Under the pieces are notes generated by a model. It did no database searches and was not told the DNA's origin. It was given only the letters and a program-made list of their open reading frames with translations. This document shows, piece after piece, positions 1 to 11,283 of a stretch of 64,000 nt of DNA. Numbering within the stretch: the first letter of the stretch is position 1; every line of letters starts with the position of its first letter. The DNA is taken from the NCBI RefSeq assembly GCF_022524345.1, contig NZ_JAKWJU010000002.1, positions 372,001 to 436,000 of the forward strand, read 5' to 3'. Source of the stretch: Streptomyces marispadix (GTDB lineage Bacteria > Actinomycetota > Actinomycetes > Streptomycetales > Streptomycetaceae). Position numbers and translations under genes: made by a program.

Positions 1-2634
<2,634 letters not shown>

Positions 2635-2642
<8 letters not shown>

Positions 2643-3894
2643 GCCGGTCCTCCAAGTGCGCGTTCGTGCTGTGCTGTTGCCTGTGCTGCCGCTGGTCTTC
2701 CATGAGCGCCGTGAAGCGGTCGAAGAGATAGGCGGCGTCGTGCGGCCCGGCCGCCGCCTCCGGGTGGTACTGGACACTGAAGGCCGGCCGGTCCAGCAGC
2801 CGCAGACCCTCCACGACACCGTCGTTGAGGCACACGTGGGAGACCTCGGCGCGGCCGTACGGGGTGTCCGTGACGGTGTCCAGCGGCGCGTCGACGGCGA
2901 ACCCGTGGTTGTGCGCGGTGACTTCGACCTTTCCGGTCGCGCGGTCCTGCACGGGCTGGTTGACGCCGCGATGGCCGTACTTGAGCTTGAACGTGCCGAA
3001 GCCCAGCGCCCGTCCGAGGATCTGGTTGCCGAAGCAGATGCCGAACAGCGGCGTACCGCGCTCCAGCACCGCCCGCATCAGCTCCACGGGATGCCCCGCG
3101 GCGGCCGGGTCGCCGGGACCGTTGGAGAAGAACACCCCGTCCGGGCCGTGCTGCCCGACCGCGTAGACGTCCTCGGCGGTGGCGTCCGCGGGCAGCACAT
3201 GGACCTCTATGCCGCGCTCGGCCATGCGGTGCGGCGTCATGCCCTTGATGCCGAGGTCCACGGCGGCGACGGTGAAGCGCCTGGCGCCGTGCGCGGGCAC
3301 CACGTACGGCTCGCGCGTGGCCACCTCGCCGCACAGGTCGGCGCCCTTCATCGCCGGAGCCGAACGCACCCGCTGAAGCAGGGCCGCCGCATCCGCGGAG
3401 GCGGCCTCCCCGGAGAAGATCCCGGCACGCATCGCACCGCGCTCGCGCAGATGCCGGGTGAGCGCCCGGGTGTCGACGCCGCTGATGCCGACGACGCCCT
3501 GCGCCGCCAGCTCCTCGTCGAGGGTGCGTACGGAGCGCCAGTTGGAGGGCCTGCGTGCCGGGTCGCGTACGACGTATCCGGCGACCCAGATACGGCCGGA
3601 CTCCGGGTCCTCGTCGTTGACGCCGGTGTTGCCGATGTGCGGGGCGGTCATCACGACGACCTGACGGTGGTAGGAGGGGTCGGTGAGCGTCTCCTGATAG
3701 CCGGTCATCCCGGTGTTGAAGACGGCTTCCCCGAACGTCTCCCCCACCGCCCCGTAGGCACGTCCCCGGAAGCTGCGTCCGTCCTCCAGCACGAGTACGG
3801 CGGAACCGACGGAGCCGGTGGAGCCGGCGGAGCCGGCGGTGGTCACGGCTCCGGCCGGACTCACGGCGCCCGGCCGGTCGTTGCTCGTCATCAT
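2635..3894 (-). CDS. carA: Carbamoyl-phosphate synthase small (glutaminase) subunit
   Basis: Hydrolyses glutamine and passes ammonia to CarB. 419 residues, longer than the usual 370-385. The recognisable family begins near residue 32 ([13 protein letters not shown]); before it lies a Gly/Ala/Ser/Thr-rich extension. The class I amidotransferase nucleophile is in [13 protein letters not shown] and the His/Glu pair in [15 protein letters not shown] at 3894 overlaps the upstream membrane-protein stop as ATGA, with GAGAGG as ribosome binding site. A second in-frame ATG follows immediately. A later internal start would remove the extension, but the ATGA coupling favours this one. Confidence 0.96.
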
Positions 3895-4526
3895 GTGTCC
3901 CTCTCAGGGGTGGCTGCGGGGTGGTTCGATACGGCGACGCCGCTGTCGCCCGATGTCATCGCCTCGATCCGCGCGACCCACGACGGGTGTTCGGCGGCGC
4001 GGTCGAGGCGGAAGCCGGAGTCGAGGGTGCGGTCGCCGAGCCGCCAGGTGATCACCAGCAGGCCGCCCTCGGTGAGGACCTTGCCCGCGATGCCCTTGTC
4101 CAGGCGTGCGCCGCGCAACTGCCCGGCCGGGATGAGGAAGTCCCGCGCCCCGGGCCGTACGACGTGGACTCCATGCCCGGTGAGGGTGATCTCCGCGCGG
4201 CTTCGGGTGCCGAGGCCGTGGGCGACGATCCGGTCCAGCCACTGGCCCGCCGAGGTGGAGCCGTGGTACCGGCCGGCCGCGTGCAGCCGGGCCTCGCCGG
4301 TCTCCTCCGGCGAGGGGAGCGGCGGGGGTTCGGGCAGGTCGCCCTGGAGGGTGCCGCGCCACTTCCAGCCCTGCCGCATCAGCCAGTACAGCAGCGCCAC
4401 GAAGATCAGCAGTCCGACGACCCAGCCGATGCGGGCCGCCCAGTCGGTGACCTCCTGGGACCGGGGCTCCCGTGCCAGGTCCGCGGCCGGGCCCTGTGCC
4501 AGGACAGCGAGAGATTGTGCGATCAC
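3891..4526 (-). CDS. One-pass membrane protein of the pyrimidine operon, function unknown
   Basis: 211 residues from a GTG start that overlaps the pyrC stop (GTGA); the open frame extends 14 codons further upstream but without coupling. One transmembrane segment at about residues 33-51 ([17 protein letters not shown]) is followed by a Pro-rich linker and a soluble beta-rich domain of about 130 residues (from [20 protein letters not shown]) that looks like a PH-like or PrgI-type fold; that is only an impression. Streptomyces pyr operons carry an uncharacterised membrane protein at this position. Overlaps at both ends show co-translation with pyrC and carA. No catalytic motif seen. Confidence 0.85.
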   Translation of the reverse strand: MIAQSLAVLAQGPAADLAREPRSQEVTDWAARIGWVVGLLIFVALLYWLMRQGWKWRGTLQGDLPEPPPLPSPEETGEARLHAAGRYHGSTSAGQWLDRIVAHGLGTRSRAEITLTGHGVHVVRPGARDFLIPAGQLRGARLDKGIAGKVLTEGGLLVITWRLGDRTLDSGFRLDRAAEHPSWVARIEAMTSGDSGVAVSNHPAATPERDT

Positions 4527-5830
4527 GCCAGTTTCCCGTCGACGAGTGTGGGCCGTCCCCGCAGCCATGTGTGGGTGACGCGTCCCGGCAGCTCCCTGCC
4601 CTCGTAGGGGGTGTTGCGGCTGCGGGAGGCGAAGCCCGCGGGGTCCACCGTCCCACGGTAGTCCGGGTCCACGAGCAGCAGATTCGCGGGCTCACCTGCG
4701 GCGACGGGGCGGCCCTGGCCGTCGAGGCGGCCGATCGCGGCAGGACGGTGCGACATCCGCTCGGCGATGCCCGCCCAGTCCAGAAGCCCGGTGTCGACCA
4801 TCGTGTGCTGGAGCACCGGCAGCGCCGTCTCCAGGCCGAGCATCCCCATGGCCGCGGCACCCCACTCGCAGTCCTTGTCCTCGTGCGGGTGCGGGGCGTG
4901 GTCGGTCGCTACGCAGTCGATCGTGCCGTCCGCGAGGGCCTCCCGCAGGGCCAGTACGTCGGCCTCGGTGCGCAGCGGAGGGTTCACCTTGTACACGGGG
5001 TCGTAGGAGCGTACGAGTTCGTCGGTGAGCAGCAGATGGTGCGGGGTGACCTCCGCGGTGACGTTCCAGCCCTTCGACTTGGCCCAGCGGACCAGTTCGA
5101 CGGAACCGGCCGTCGACAGATGGCAGATGTGCAGCCGGGAGCCGACGTGTGCGGCGAGCAGCACGTCGCGGGCGATGATCGACTCCTCGGCGACGGCGGG
5201 CCAGCCGCCGAGGCCGAGTGCGGCGGAGACGGTGCCCTCGTTCATCTGGGCGCCCTCGGTCAGCCTGGGCTCCTGCGCGTGCTGGGCGACGACGCCGTCG
5301 AAGGCCTTCACGTACTCCAGCGCGCGCCGCATGATCACGGCGTCGTCGACGCACTTGCCGTCGTCGGAGAAGACCCGCACCGCCGCGGCGGAGTCGTGCA
5401 TCGCGCCGAGTTCTGCGAGCTTCTTGCCCTCCAGCCCGACGGTGACGGCGCCAACGGGCTGGACGTCGCAGTAGCCGGACTCGCGGCCCAGCCGCCACAC
5501 CTGCTCCACGACGCCCGCGGTGTCGGCGACCGGGAAGGTGTTGGCCATGGCGTGCACGGCGGTGAACCCGCCCCTGGCGGCGGCCCTGGTCCCGGTGAGC
5601 ACGGTCTCGGAGTCCTCACGTCCGGGCTCCCGGAGGTGGGTGTGGAGATCGACGAGGCCGGGCAGCAGGATCCGGCCGCCTGCGTCGACCACCTCGGCGC
5701 CGGTGCCGTCGAGACCGCCGCCGACCTCGCGGATCTTCTCCCCGTCGATCAGTACGTCGACGGGCTCCCCGCCCAGTACGCGGGCCCCGCGCAGCAGCGT
5801 CCTGCCGTTGGTGCTGTTCGTGCCTGCCAT
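4523..5830 (-). CDS. pyrC: Dihydroorotase
   Basis: Cyclises N-carbamoyl-aspartate to dihydroorotate, the third step of UMP synthesis. 435 residues, normal for the class I (PyrC/AllB-type) amidohydrolases. Metal-binding motif DLHTHLREPG at about residue 58, later HICHLSTAGS, and the signature CVATDHAPHPHEDK near the C-terminal third. ATG at 5830 lies 2 nt after the pyrB stop. A much longer frame continues upstream to 7789 in this register, but that part is antisense or out-of-frame to pyrB and pyrR and is not coding. Confidence 0.97.
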   Translation of the reverse strand: MAGTNSTNGRTLLRGARVLGGEPVDVLIDGEKIREVGGGLDGTGAEVVDAGGRILLPGLVDLHTHLREPGREDSETVLTGTRAAARGGFTAVHAMANTFPVADTAGVVEQVWRLGRESGYCDVQPVGAVTVGLEGKKLAELGAMHDSAAAVRVFSDDGKCVDDAVIMRRALEYVKAFDGVVAQHAQEPRLTEGAQMNEGTVSAALGLGGWPAVAEESIIARDVLLAAHVGSRLHICHLSTAGSVELVRWAKSKGWNVTAEVTPHHLLLTDELVRSYDPVYKVNPPLRTEADVLALREALADGTIDCVATDHAPHPHEDKDCEWGAAAMGMLGLETALPVLQHTMVDTGLLDWAGIAERMSHRPAAIGRLDGQGRPVAAGEPANLLLVDPDYRGTVDPAGFASRSRNTPYEGRELPGRVTHTWLRGRPTLVDGKLA

Positions 5831-5832
5831 GT

Positions 5833-6849
5833 TCAGTCGTTCTCCTCGGTGCGGGCGGCTTCGGTGGAGGCTTCGGGGACCGTCTCGCTGTGCGCGGACG
5901 GCGAGCCGGAGACGGCCGGTTCGGCGCCGCCGAGCAGCAGATAGAGCACGGCCATGCGGATGCTGACGCCGTTGGTGACCTGCTCGACGGCCGTGCAGCG
6001 GGGCGAGTCGGCGACCTCGGCGGTGATCTCCATGCCGCGGTTCATGGGCCCGGGGTGCATCACGACGGCGTGCTCGGGCATCCGCGCCATGCGCTGCCCG
6101 TCGAGCCCGTAGCGGCGTGCGTACTCGCGCTCGGTCGGGAAGAACGCCGCGTTCATCCGCTCCCGCTGTACGCGCAGCATCATCACCGCGTCGGACTTGG
6201 CGATGACGGGGTCGAGTTCGTAGCTGACCTCGCACGGCCAGCCGCCCACGCCGACGGGCACCAGCGTGGGCGGTGCCACGAGCGTCACCTCGGCGCCGAG
6301 CGTGCTGAGCAGATGGACGTTGGAACGGGCGACGCGGCTGTGCAGCACGTCCCCGACGATCGTGATCCGCCGCCCCGAGAGGTCGCCCTCGCCGCCCGCG
6401 AGGCGCCGCCGCATGGTGAACGCGTCCAGGAGGGCCTGCGTGGGGTGTTCGTGGGTGCCGTCGCCGGCGTTGACGACGGAGCCGTTGATCCACCCCGAGG
6501 TCGCCAGCCGGTGCGGCGCCCCGGACCCGTGGTGGCGGATGACGACGGCGTCGGCGCCCATGGCCTCCAGGGTGAGCGCGGTGTCCTTCAGCGACTCCCC
6601 TTTCGAGACGGACGAGCCCTTGGCGGAGAAGTTGATGACGTCCGCGGAGAGGCGCTTGGCCGCGGCCTCGAAGGAGATCCGGGTGCGCGTCGAGTCCTCG
6701 AAGAAGAGATTGACGACGGTGCGGCCGCGCAGGGTCGGCAGCTTCTTGATCGGCCGGTCCGCTACGCGGGCCATCTCCTCGGCGGTGTCGAGTACGAGTA
6801 CGGCGTCGTCGCGTGTGAGATCGGCGGCCGAGATGAGGTGACGCTTCAT
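5833..6849 (-). CDS. pyrB: Aspartate carbamoyltransferase catalytic subunit
   Basis: Condenses carbamoyl phosphate with aspartate. 338 residues. The carbamoyl-phosphate loop [13 protein letters not shown] is at about residue 52, and [14 protein letters not shown] carries the second substrate motif. The last 25 residues are a variable Glu/Ser/Ala-rich tail. Start ATG at 6849 gives [15 protein letters not shown], the usual family beginning; the frame continues upstream as low-complexity Arg/Pro sequence and is not used. Unlike the other junctions of the operon, the gap to pyrR is large (282 nt). Confidence 0.97.
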   Translation of the reverse strand: MKRHLISAADLTRDDAVLVLDTAEEMARVADRPIKKLPTLRGRTVVNLFFEDSTRTRISFEAAAKRLSADVINFSAKGSSVSKGESLKDTALTLEAMGADAVVIRHHGSGAPHRLATSGWINGSVVNAGDGTHEHPTQALLDAFTMRRRLAGGEGDLSGRRITIVGDVLHSRVARSNVHLLSTLGAEVTLVAPPTLVPVGVGGWPCEVSYELDPVIAKSDAVMMLRVQRERMNAAFFPTEREYARRYGLDGQRMARMPEHAVVMHPGPMNRGMEITAEVADSPRCTAVEQVTNGVSIRMAVLYLLLGGAEPAVSGSPSAHSETVPEASTEAARTEEND

Positions 6850-6908
6850 CGTTGCCTTCCGTGGGTCGGTCGTCCGTGAGCGTGGCGAACTGGGCTGGGC
6901 GGAGCGGG

Positions 6909-6944
6909 ACTTGGCGGTATTCGGCGGCACTTGGCGGTATTCGG
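6909..6944. repeat. 20-bp-period tandem duplication in the pyrR-pyrB gap
   Basis: ACTTGGCGGTATTCGG occurs at 6909-6924 and again at 6929-6944. The whole 6850-7131 gap has no recognisable gene; the rest is GC-rich sequence without a clear terminator or attenuator. Confidence 0.85.
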
Positions 6945-7131
6945 GCGCGGGGCGGCGGCGTGGGCGGGCGGCCTGATCCGCGGGCGGATCGTGCGTGCCC
7001 GTGCCGACGCGTCGCACGGCGGGGCTCGGGGTTCTCGGGCGGATGTCGGGGGCCGCGTGCGCGCGGGGCGCCTGGTCGTGCGGCCGTTCGGGCGTGCGGG
7101 AAACCGGGCGATCCGGATTCCCTCGTACGGG

Positions 7132-7794
<663 letters not shown>

Positions 7795-7943
7795 GGGCCT
7801 TAAAGGACGTCTGAACTGTCAGCGCAACGGTACCAGGGGGCCGAAGCGCGCCATCATGCGGCCGGATCTACTCGGAGAAGCGTTCGGACGCAAGCCGGAA
7901 GTTCAAATTCCGCTCTACCTCGCAAAGCTGATCCCCGTTCGGC

Positions 7944-7972
7944 TTGACGCCAGACATTACGCTGCGTAACCT
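7944..7972 (+). promoter_or_regulatory. Predicted bldD promoter (sigma-70 / HrdB type)
   Basis: TTGACG at 7944-7949, a 17-nt spacer, then TAACCT at 7967-7972. The position is right for bldD (start 8011) and both hexamers fit the Streptomyces housekeeping consensus. Confidence 0.7.
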
Positions 7973-7985
7973 CACAGTGAGTTAC
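7966..7985. promoter_or_regulatory. Putative BldD autoregulatory operator
   Basis: The perfect dyad CTCACAGTGAG at 7971-7981 sits inside a longer imperfect one (GTAAC at 7966-7970, TTAC at 7982-7985). It overlaps the predicted -10 box and start point. BldD is known to repress its own gene through sites with AGTGA/TCAC half-sites; the match and location suggest autorepression. Confidence 0.7.
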
Positions 7986-8010
7986 CACTTTCTCGTCCGC
8001 GGGGAGCGAT

Positions 8011-8511
8011 ATGTCCAGCGAATACGCCAAGCAGCTCGGAGCGAAGCTCCGTGCCATCCGCACCCAGCAGGGCCTCTCCCTCCACGGTGTCGAGGAGAAG
8101 TCCCAAGGCCGCTGGAAGGCGGTCGTGGTCGGTTCGTACGAGCGCGGGGACCGCGCCGTCACCGTTCAGCGCCTCGCTGAGCTGGCCGACTTCTACGGCG
8201 TTCCGGTGCAGGAGCTGCTGCCGGGCACCACGCCCGGCGGTGCCGCCGAGCCGCCGCCGAAGCTCGTGCTCGACCTGGAGCGTCTGGCCCATGTGCCGGC
8301 GGAGAAGGCGGGCCCCCTCCAGCGCTACGCGGCCACCATCCAGTCTCAGCGCGGCGACTACAACGGCAAGGTCCTCTCCATCCGTCAGGACGACCTGCGC
8401 ACTCTCGCCGTCATCTACGACCAGTCCCCCTCGGTGCTGACGGAGCAGCTCATCAGCTGGGGCGTCCTCGACGCGGACGCCCGCCGTGCCGTCGCGCACG
8501 AGGACGCATGA
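8011..8511 (+). CDS. bldD: Developmental master regulator BldD (c-di-GMP-responsive)
   Basis: Transcription factor that, dimerised by tetrameric c-di-GMP, represses sporulation genes during vegetative growth. 166 residues. An N-terminal XRE-type helix-turn-helix covers about residues 8-70. The C-terminal domain carries the c-di-GMP signature RxD-X8-RxxD as R114, D116, R125 and D128. The sequence is almost identical to what I know of S. coelicolor BldD. ATG at 8011 has GGGGAG upstream. Monocistronic: its own promoter and operator lie upstream and a strong terminator follows. Confidence 0.98.
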   Translation: MSSEYAKQLGAKLRAIRTQQGLSLHGVEEKSQGRWKAVVVGSYERGDRAVTVQRLAELADFYGVPVQELLPGTTPGGAAEPPPKLVLDLERLAHVPAEKAGPLQRYAATIQSQRGDYNGKVLSIRQDDLRTLAVIYDQSPSVLTEQLISWGVLDADARRAVAHEDA

Positions 8512-8539
8512 CCTACTGAGGTCCGCTCCAGCCGCACAG

Positions 8540-8588
8540 ACCGCCGCCGGTGGTGTGCCCCTTTCCTGGGCACACCACCGGCGGCGGT
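8540..8588 (+). terminator. bldD terminator: perfect 21-bp stem
   Basis: ACCGCCGCCGGTGGTGTGCCC (8540-8560 in plus orientation, 21 nt) pairs without mismatch with 8568-8588 across a 7-nt loop CTTTCCT and is followed by TTCGTTC. The symmetry means it may also stop transcription coming from nusB on the other strand. Confidence 0.9.
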
Positions 8589-8797
8589 TTCGTTCATGTC
8601 CGCGATCCCCGTGCGTCCGCACCTCTCGCGCTGCCGAAGTGACCGAGGGGAACCGGGTAGCCCGGCGAGGACCGTGAGCATTCAGCGACGCACAGTCACC
8701 AAATGCCTTGCCGCAGGCGCCCGTTCACACGATCGGGCGAACGCCCCCGTATGGATTCGTACAGCGGGTAGGGCGAAGGAATTCCGCGAAGACCTAC

Positions 8798-8825
8798 GGC
8801 CCGGCGGCCCTTCCCCTGCCGGGCC
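8798..8825 (-). terminator. Possible hairpin downstream of nusB
   Basis: GGCCCGGC (8798-8805) and GCCGGGCC (8818-8825) form an 8-bp stem with a 12-nt loop, about 100 nt after the nusB stop. There is no T-run. The rest of the 8512-8926 gap holds the bldD terminator and a short repeat; no gene is seen. Confidence 0.3.
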
Positions 8826-8874
8826 CGTGCAGTGGGCCCGCGCAAGGTCGCTTTTCAGCTTTCGGCTTCGGTCT

Positions 8875-8913
8875 CCGGCCTTCCGTTCCGGCCTTCCGTT
8901 CCGACCTTCGGCT
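8875..8913. repeat. 13-bp tandem repeat downstream of nusB
   Basis: CCGGCCTTCCGTT is repeated exactly at 8875-8887 and 8888-8900, with a degenerate third copy (CCGACCTTCGGCT) to 8913. The flanks are also CTTCGG-rich low-complexity DNA. Confidence 0.8.
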
Positions 8914-8926
8914 TCGGCCTCGGATT

Positions 8927-9352
8927 TCAGCGGCGAAGCGTCGGCTTCAGGTCCTTCAGCCTGCCGAGCAGTCCGTTGATGAACGGCGGCGACTCGTCCG
9001 TGGAGAACTCCCGCGCGATGTCCAGCGCCTCGTCGATGACCACTGCTTCGGGCACCTCCTCCGACCAGATCAGCTCGTAGGCCGCCAGCCGCAGGATGCA
9101 GCGGTCCACCACCGGCATGCGGTCCAGCGTCCAGCCGACCGAGTACGTGGAGATCAACTCGTCGATGCGCTCGGCGTTCTCGGAGTAGCCCTCGATGAGC
9201 TGCATCGTGTACTCGCTGACGGGCGGCTGCCGCTCGTCAGTCCCGGCGTGCCGGATCCAGTCCCGCATGACGGCCGTGGGCGTACTGTCCCGCTGGTCCG
9301 CCTCGAAGATGATCTGGAAGGCGCGTTTCCGGGCCTTGTTACGGGCTGCCAC
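8927..9352 (-). CDS. nusB: Transcription antitermination factor NusB
   Basis: With NusE/S10, NusB binds boxA RNA and supports processive rRNA transcription. 141 residues, the usual size. It begins MAARNKARKRAFQIIFEADQ, with the conserved tail motif VVIDEALDIAREF and FINGLLGRL near the C-terminus. GTG at 9352 is 2 nt after the efp stop, so it is co-translated with efp. The operon end is marked only by a weak hairpin. Confidence 0.97.
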   Translation of the reverse strand: MAARNKARKRAFQIIFEADQRDSTPTAVMRDWIRHAGTDERQPPVSEYTMQLIEGYSENAERIDELISTYSVGWTLDRMPVVDRCILRLAAYELIWSEEVPEAVVIDEALDIAREFSTDESPPFINGLLGRLKDLKPTLRR

Positions 9353-9354
9353 GG

Positions 9355-9921
9355 TTAGCCGTTCACCCGGCCGAGGTACTCGCCGGAACGCGTGTCGACC
9401 TTGATCTTCTCGCCGGTGGTGATGAAGAGCGGGACGCCGACCTCGTAACCCGTCTCCAGGCGGGCGGGCTTGGAGCCGCCGGTGGAGCGGTCGCCCTGAA
9501 CACCGGGCTCGGTGTGCTCGATCGTCAGCTCGACCGCGGCGGGAAGCTCCACGAAGAGCGCCTCGCCCTGGTACATCGCGACCGTCGCCTCGAAGCCCTC
9601 CAGCAGATAGTTGGCCGTCTCGCCGACGATCTCCGGCGTGATGTGGATCTGGTCGTAGGTCTCCATGTCCATGAAGACGAAGTACTCGCCGTCCTTGTAC
9701 GAGAACTGCATCCCGCGTCGGTCCACGGTGGCCGTATCGACCTTGGTGCCCGCGTTGAACGTCTTGTCGACGATCTTGCCGGACATGACGTTCTTCAGCT
9801 TCGTACGGACAAAGGCGGGGCCCTTGCCGGGCTTGACGTGCTGGAACTCGACGACGGACCAGAGCTGGCCGCCGTCGAGCTTGAGCACCATGCCGTTCTT
9901 GAGGTCGTTCGTGGATGCCAC
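9355..9921 (-). CDS. efp: Elongation factor P
   Basis: Relieves ribosome stalling at polyproline stretches by entering the E site. 188 residues with KOW-like domain I and two OB domains. The tip loop [16 protein letters not shown] places the functional lysine at residue 33, flanked by proline (PGKGP). The C-terminal signature [19 protein letters not shown] is intact. GTG at 9921 is preceded by CAGGAG. The 72-nt gap to the upstream M24 homologue holds nothing obvious. Confidence 0.98.
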   Translation of the reverse strand: MASTNDLKNGMVLKLDGGQLWSVVEFQHVKPGKGPAFVRTKLKNVMSGKIVDKTFNAGTKVDTATVDRRGMQFSYKDGEYFVFMDMETYDQIHITPEIVGETANYLLEGFEATVAMYQGEALFVELPAAVELTIEHTEPGVQGDRSTGGSKPARLETGYEVGVPLFITTGEKIKVDTRSGEYLGRVNG

Positions 9922-9993
9922 GGTTGCGGAATCTCCTGAGACTGCTGCTGCGGAGACCAGAGGGCCGCTCCGGCTCCGTCGCCCCGTCAGGAG

Positions 9994-11121
9994 CTAGAGA
10001 GCGAGCAGCTCTTTGGTCGTGATGGTGAGTAGCTCGGGTCCGCCGTCCGCCGCGGGGCGGACGACGAGAGTGTCATCGATCCGGACACCGCCCTGGCCCG
10101 GAAGGTGGACCCCGGGCTCGATGGTGACCGGCACACAAGCGTCCAGTTTACCCATGGCCCCAGGTGACAGCCGAGGGTCCTCACCGATTTCCAGTCCCAC
10201 CCCGTGGCCCGTCGAGGAGCCCAGCGCCTCGGCATGTCCGGCGCCTCTGAGCACCTGCCGGGTGGCGCGGTCGACGTCGCTACAGGCCATGCCGGGTGTA
10301 AGGGCCTCCCGCCCGGCCCGCTGCGCGGCGAAGACCAGGTCGTACAGCTCCACCTGCCAGTCCTCGGGTGCCGTCCCGATCACGAAGGTACGGCCGATCT
10401 GGCAGCGGTAGCCGTGGTATTGGGCGCCCAGGCGCACGGAGAGGAAGTCGCCCTCCTCCACTCTCCGGTCGGTGGGGCGGTGCTGGGCGAGACCGGAGTT
10501 GCGGCCGGTGGCGACGCAGGTGGGGAAGGCGGAGCCCTCCGCGCCGTGGTCGATGAGCCTGCGTTCCAGCTCCAGCGCGAGATGCCGCTCGGTGCGGCCC
10601 ACGAGGATCGACTCAAGCAGCTCGCCGAGCGCCTGGTCGGTGATCTCGGCCGCGGTCCTCAGAGCGGAGATCTCCTCCTCGTCCTTGATGACCCGCTGTG
10701 CCTCGACGGGAGCCGAGATGTCCGTCAGCCGCAAGGCCGAGGCGACGGAGGCCATGCCGCGATAGCGGGCCACCGTCACGTGGTGCTCCTCGACGGCGAG
10801 CAGCCGGGCGCCCGCGGTGGCGGCCAGATCGGCGGCGGCGACGGCGGTGTCGCCCTCCGGGTTGGAGAGCCGCCCGGTGCGCAGATCGTCGTCGCGAGCC
10901 GAGTCGTAGTGGTGCGGGCTGTCGGCGGAAGCCGGTCCGAGCAGTGTGTCGATGCCGCCGGGGCCCAGCAGCAGGGCGGCGCCGCACGCCGGACGGCCGG
11001 TCAGATAGCGGATGTTGGCGGGCCGCGTGACCAGTACGGCGTCGGGAGGAGCGTCCGTGGCCGCAGCCGCGGCGCAGCGCTCACGGAGCAGGGCGCGGCG
11101 AGCCACATGCACTTCGGACAT
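9994..11121 (-). CDS. M24 (Xaa-Pro aminopeptidase-like) homologue with degenerate metal site
   Basis: 375 residues with the creatinase N-domain followed by the pita-bread fold. Comparison with known M24 motifs: the first metal Asp is Arg230 (SVRLGA, normally VDFGA), the second is Gln241 (CQIGRT, normally SDITRT), His306 is kept in STGHGVGL, Glu335 is kept in TIEPGV, and the last Glu is Asp349 (GVRIDDT). With both aspartates gone, a normal dinuclear site is unlikely. Annotation as aminopeptidase is therefore doubtful; a binding or chaperone-like role is possible. It lies upstream of efp, an arrangement also seen in Firmicutes. ATG at 11121. Confidence 0.88.
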   Translation of the reverse strand: MSEVHVARRALLRERCAAAAATDAPPDAVLVTRPANIRYLTGRPACGAALLLGPGGIDTLLGPASADSPHHYDSARDDDLRTGRLSNPEGDTAVAAADLAATAGARLLAVEEHHVTVARYRGMASVASALRLTDISAPVEAQRVIKDEEEISALRTAAEITDQALGELLESILVGRTERHLALELERRLIDHGAEGSAFPTCVATGRNSGLAQHRPTDRRVEEGDFLSVRLGAQYHGYRCQIGRTFVIGTAPEDWQVELYDLVFAAQRAGREALTPGMACSDVDRATRQVLRGAGHAEALGSSTGHGVGLEIGEDPRLSPGAMGKLDACVPVTIEPGVHLPGQGGVRIDDTLVVRPAADGGPELLTITTKELLAL

Positions 11122-11283
11122 GTCCCCGAGCCTACGGAGGGGCGAGGGCGGCGGCAGTCCGTGCGGGTCCGTGCGGGCTACAACCAGACTCGTGCCGTCG
11201 GGCCCCTACGGGGGTGTGCTCGCGTAGACGGTCGGCGGCTGCCGGACGCGCGCCTCCGCCGGAACGGCCGGGCTAGGCCTGGC

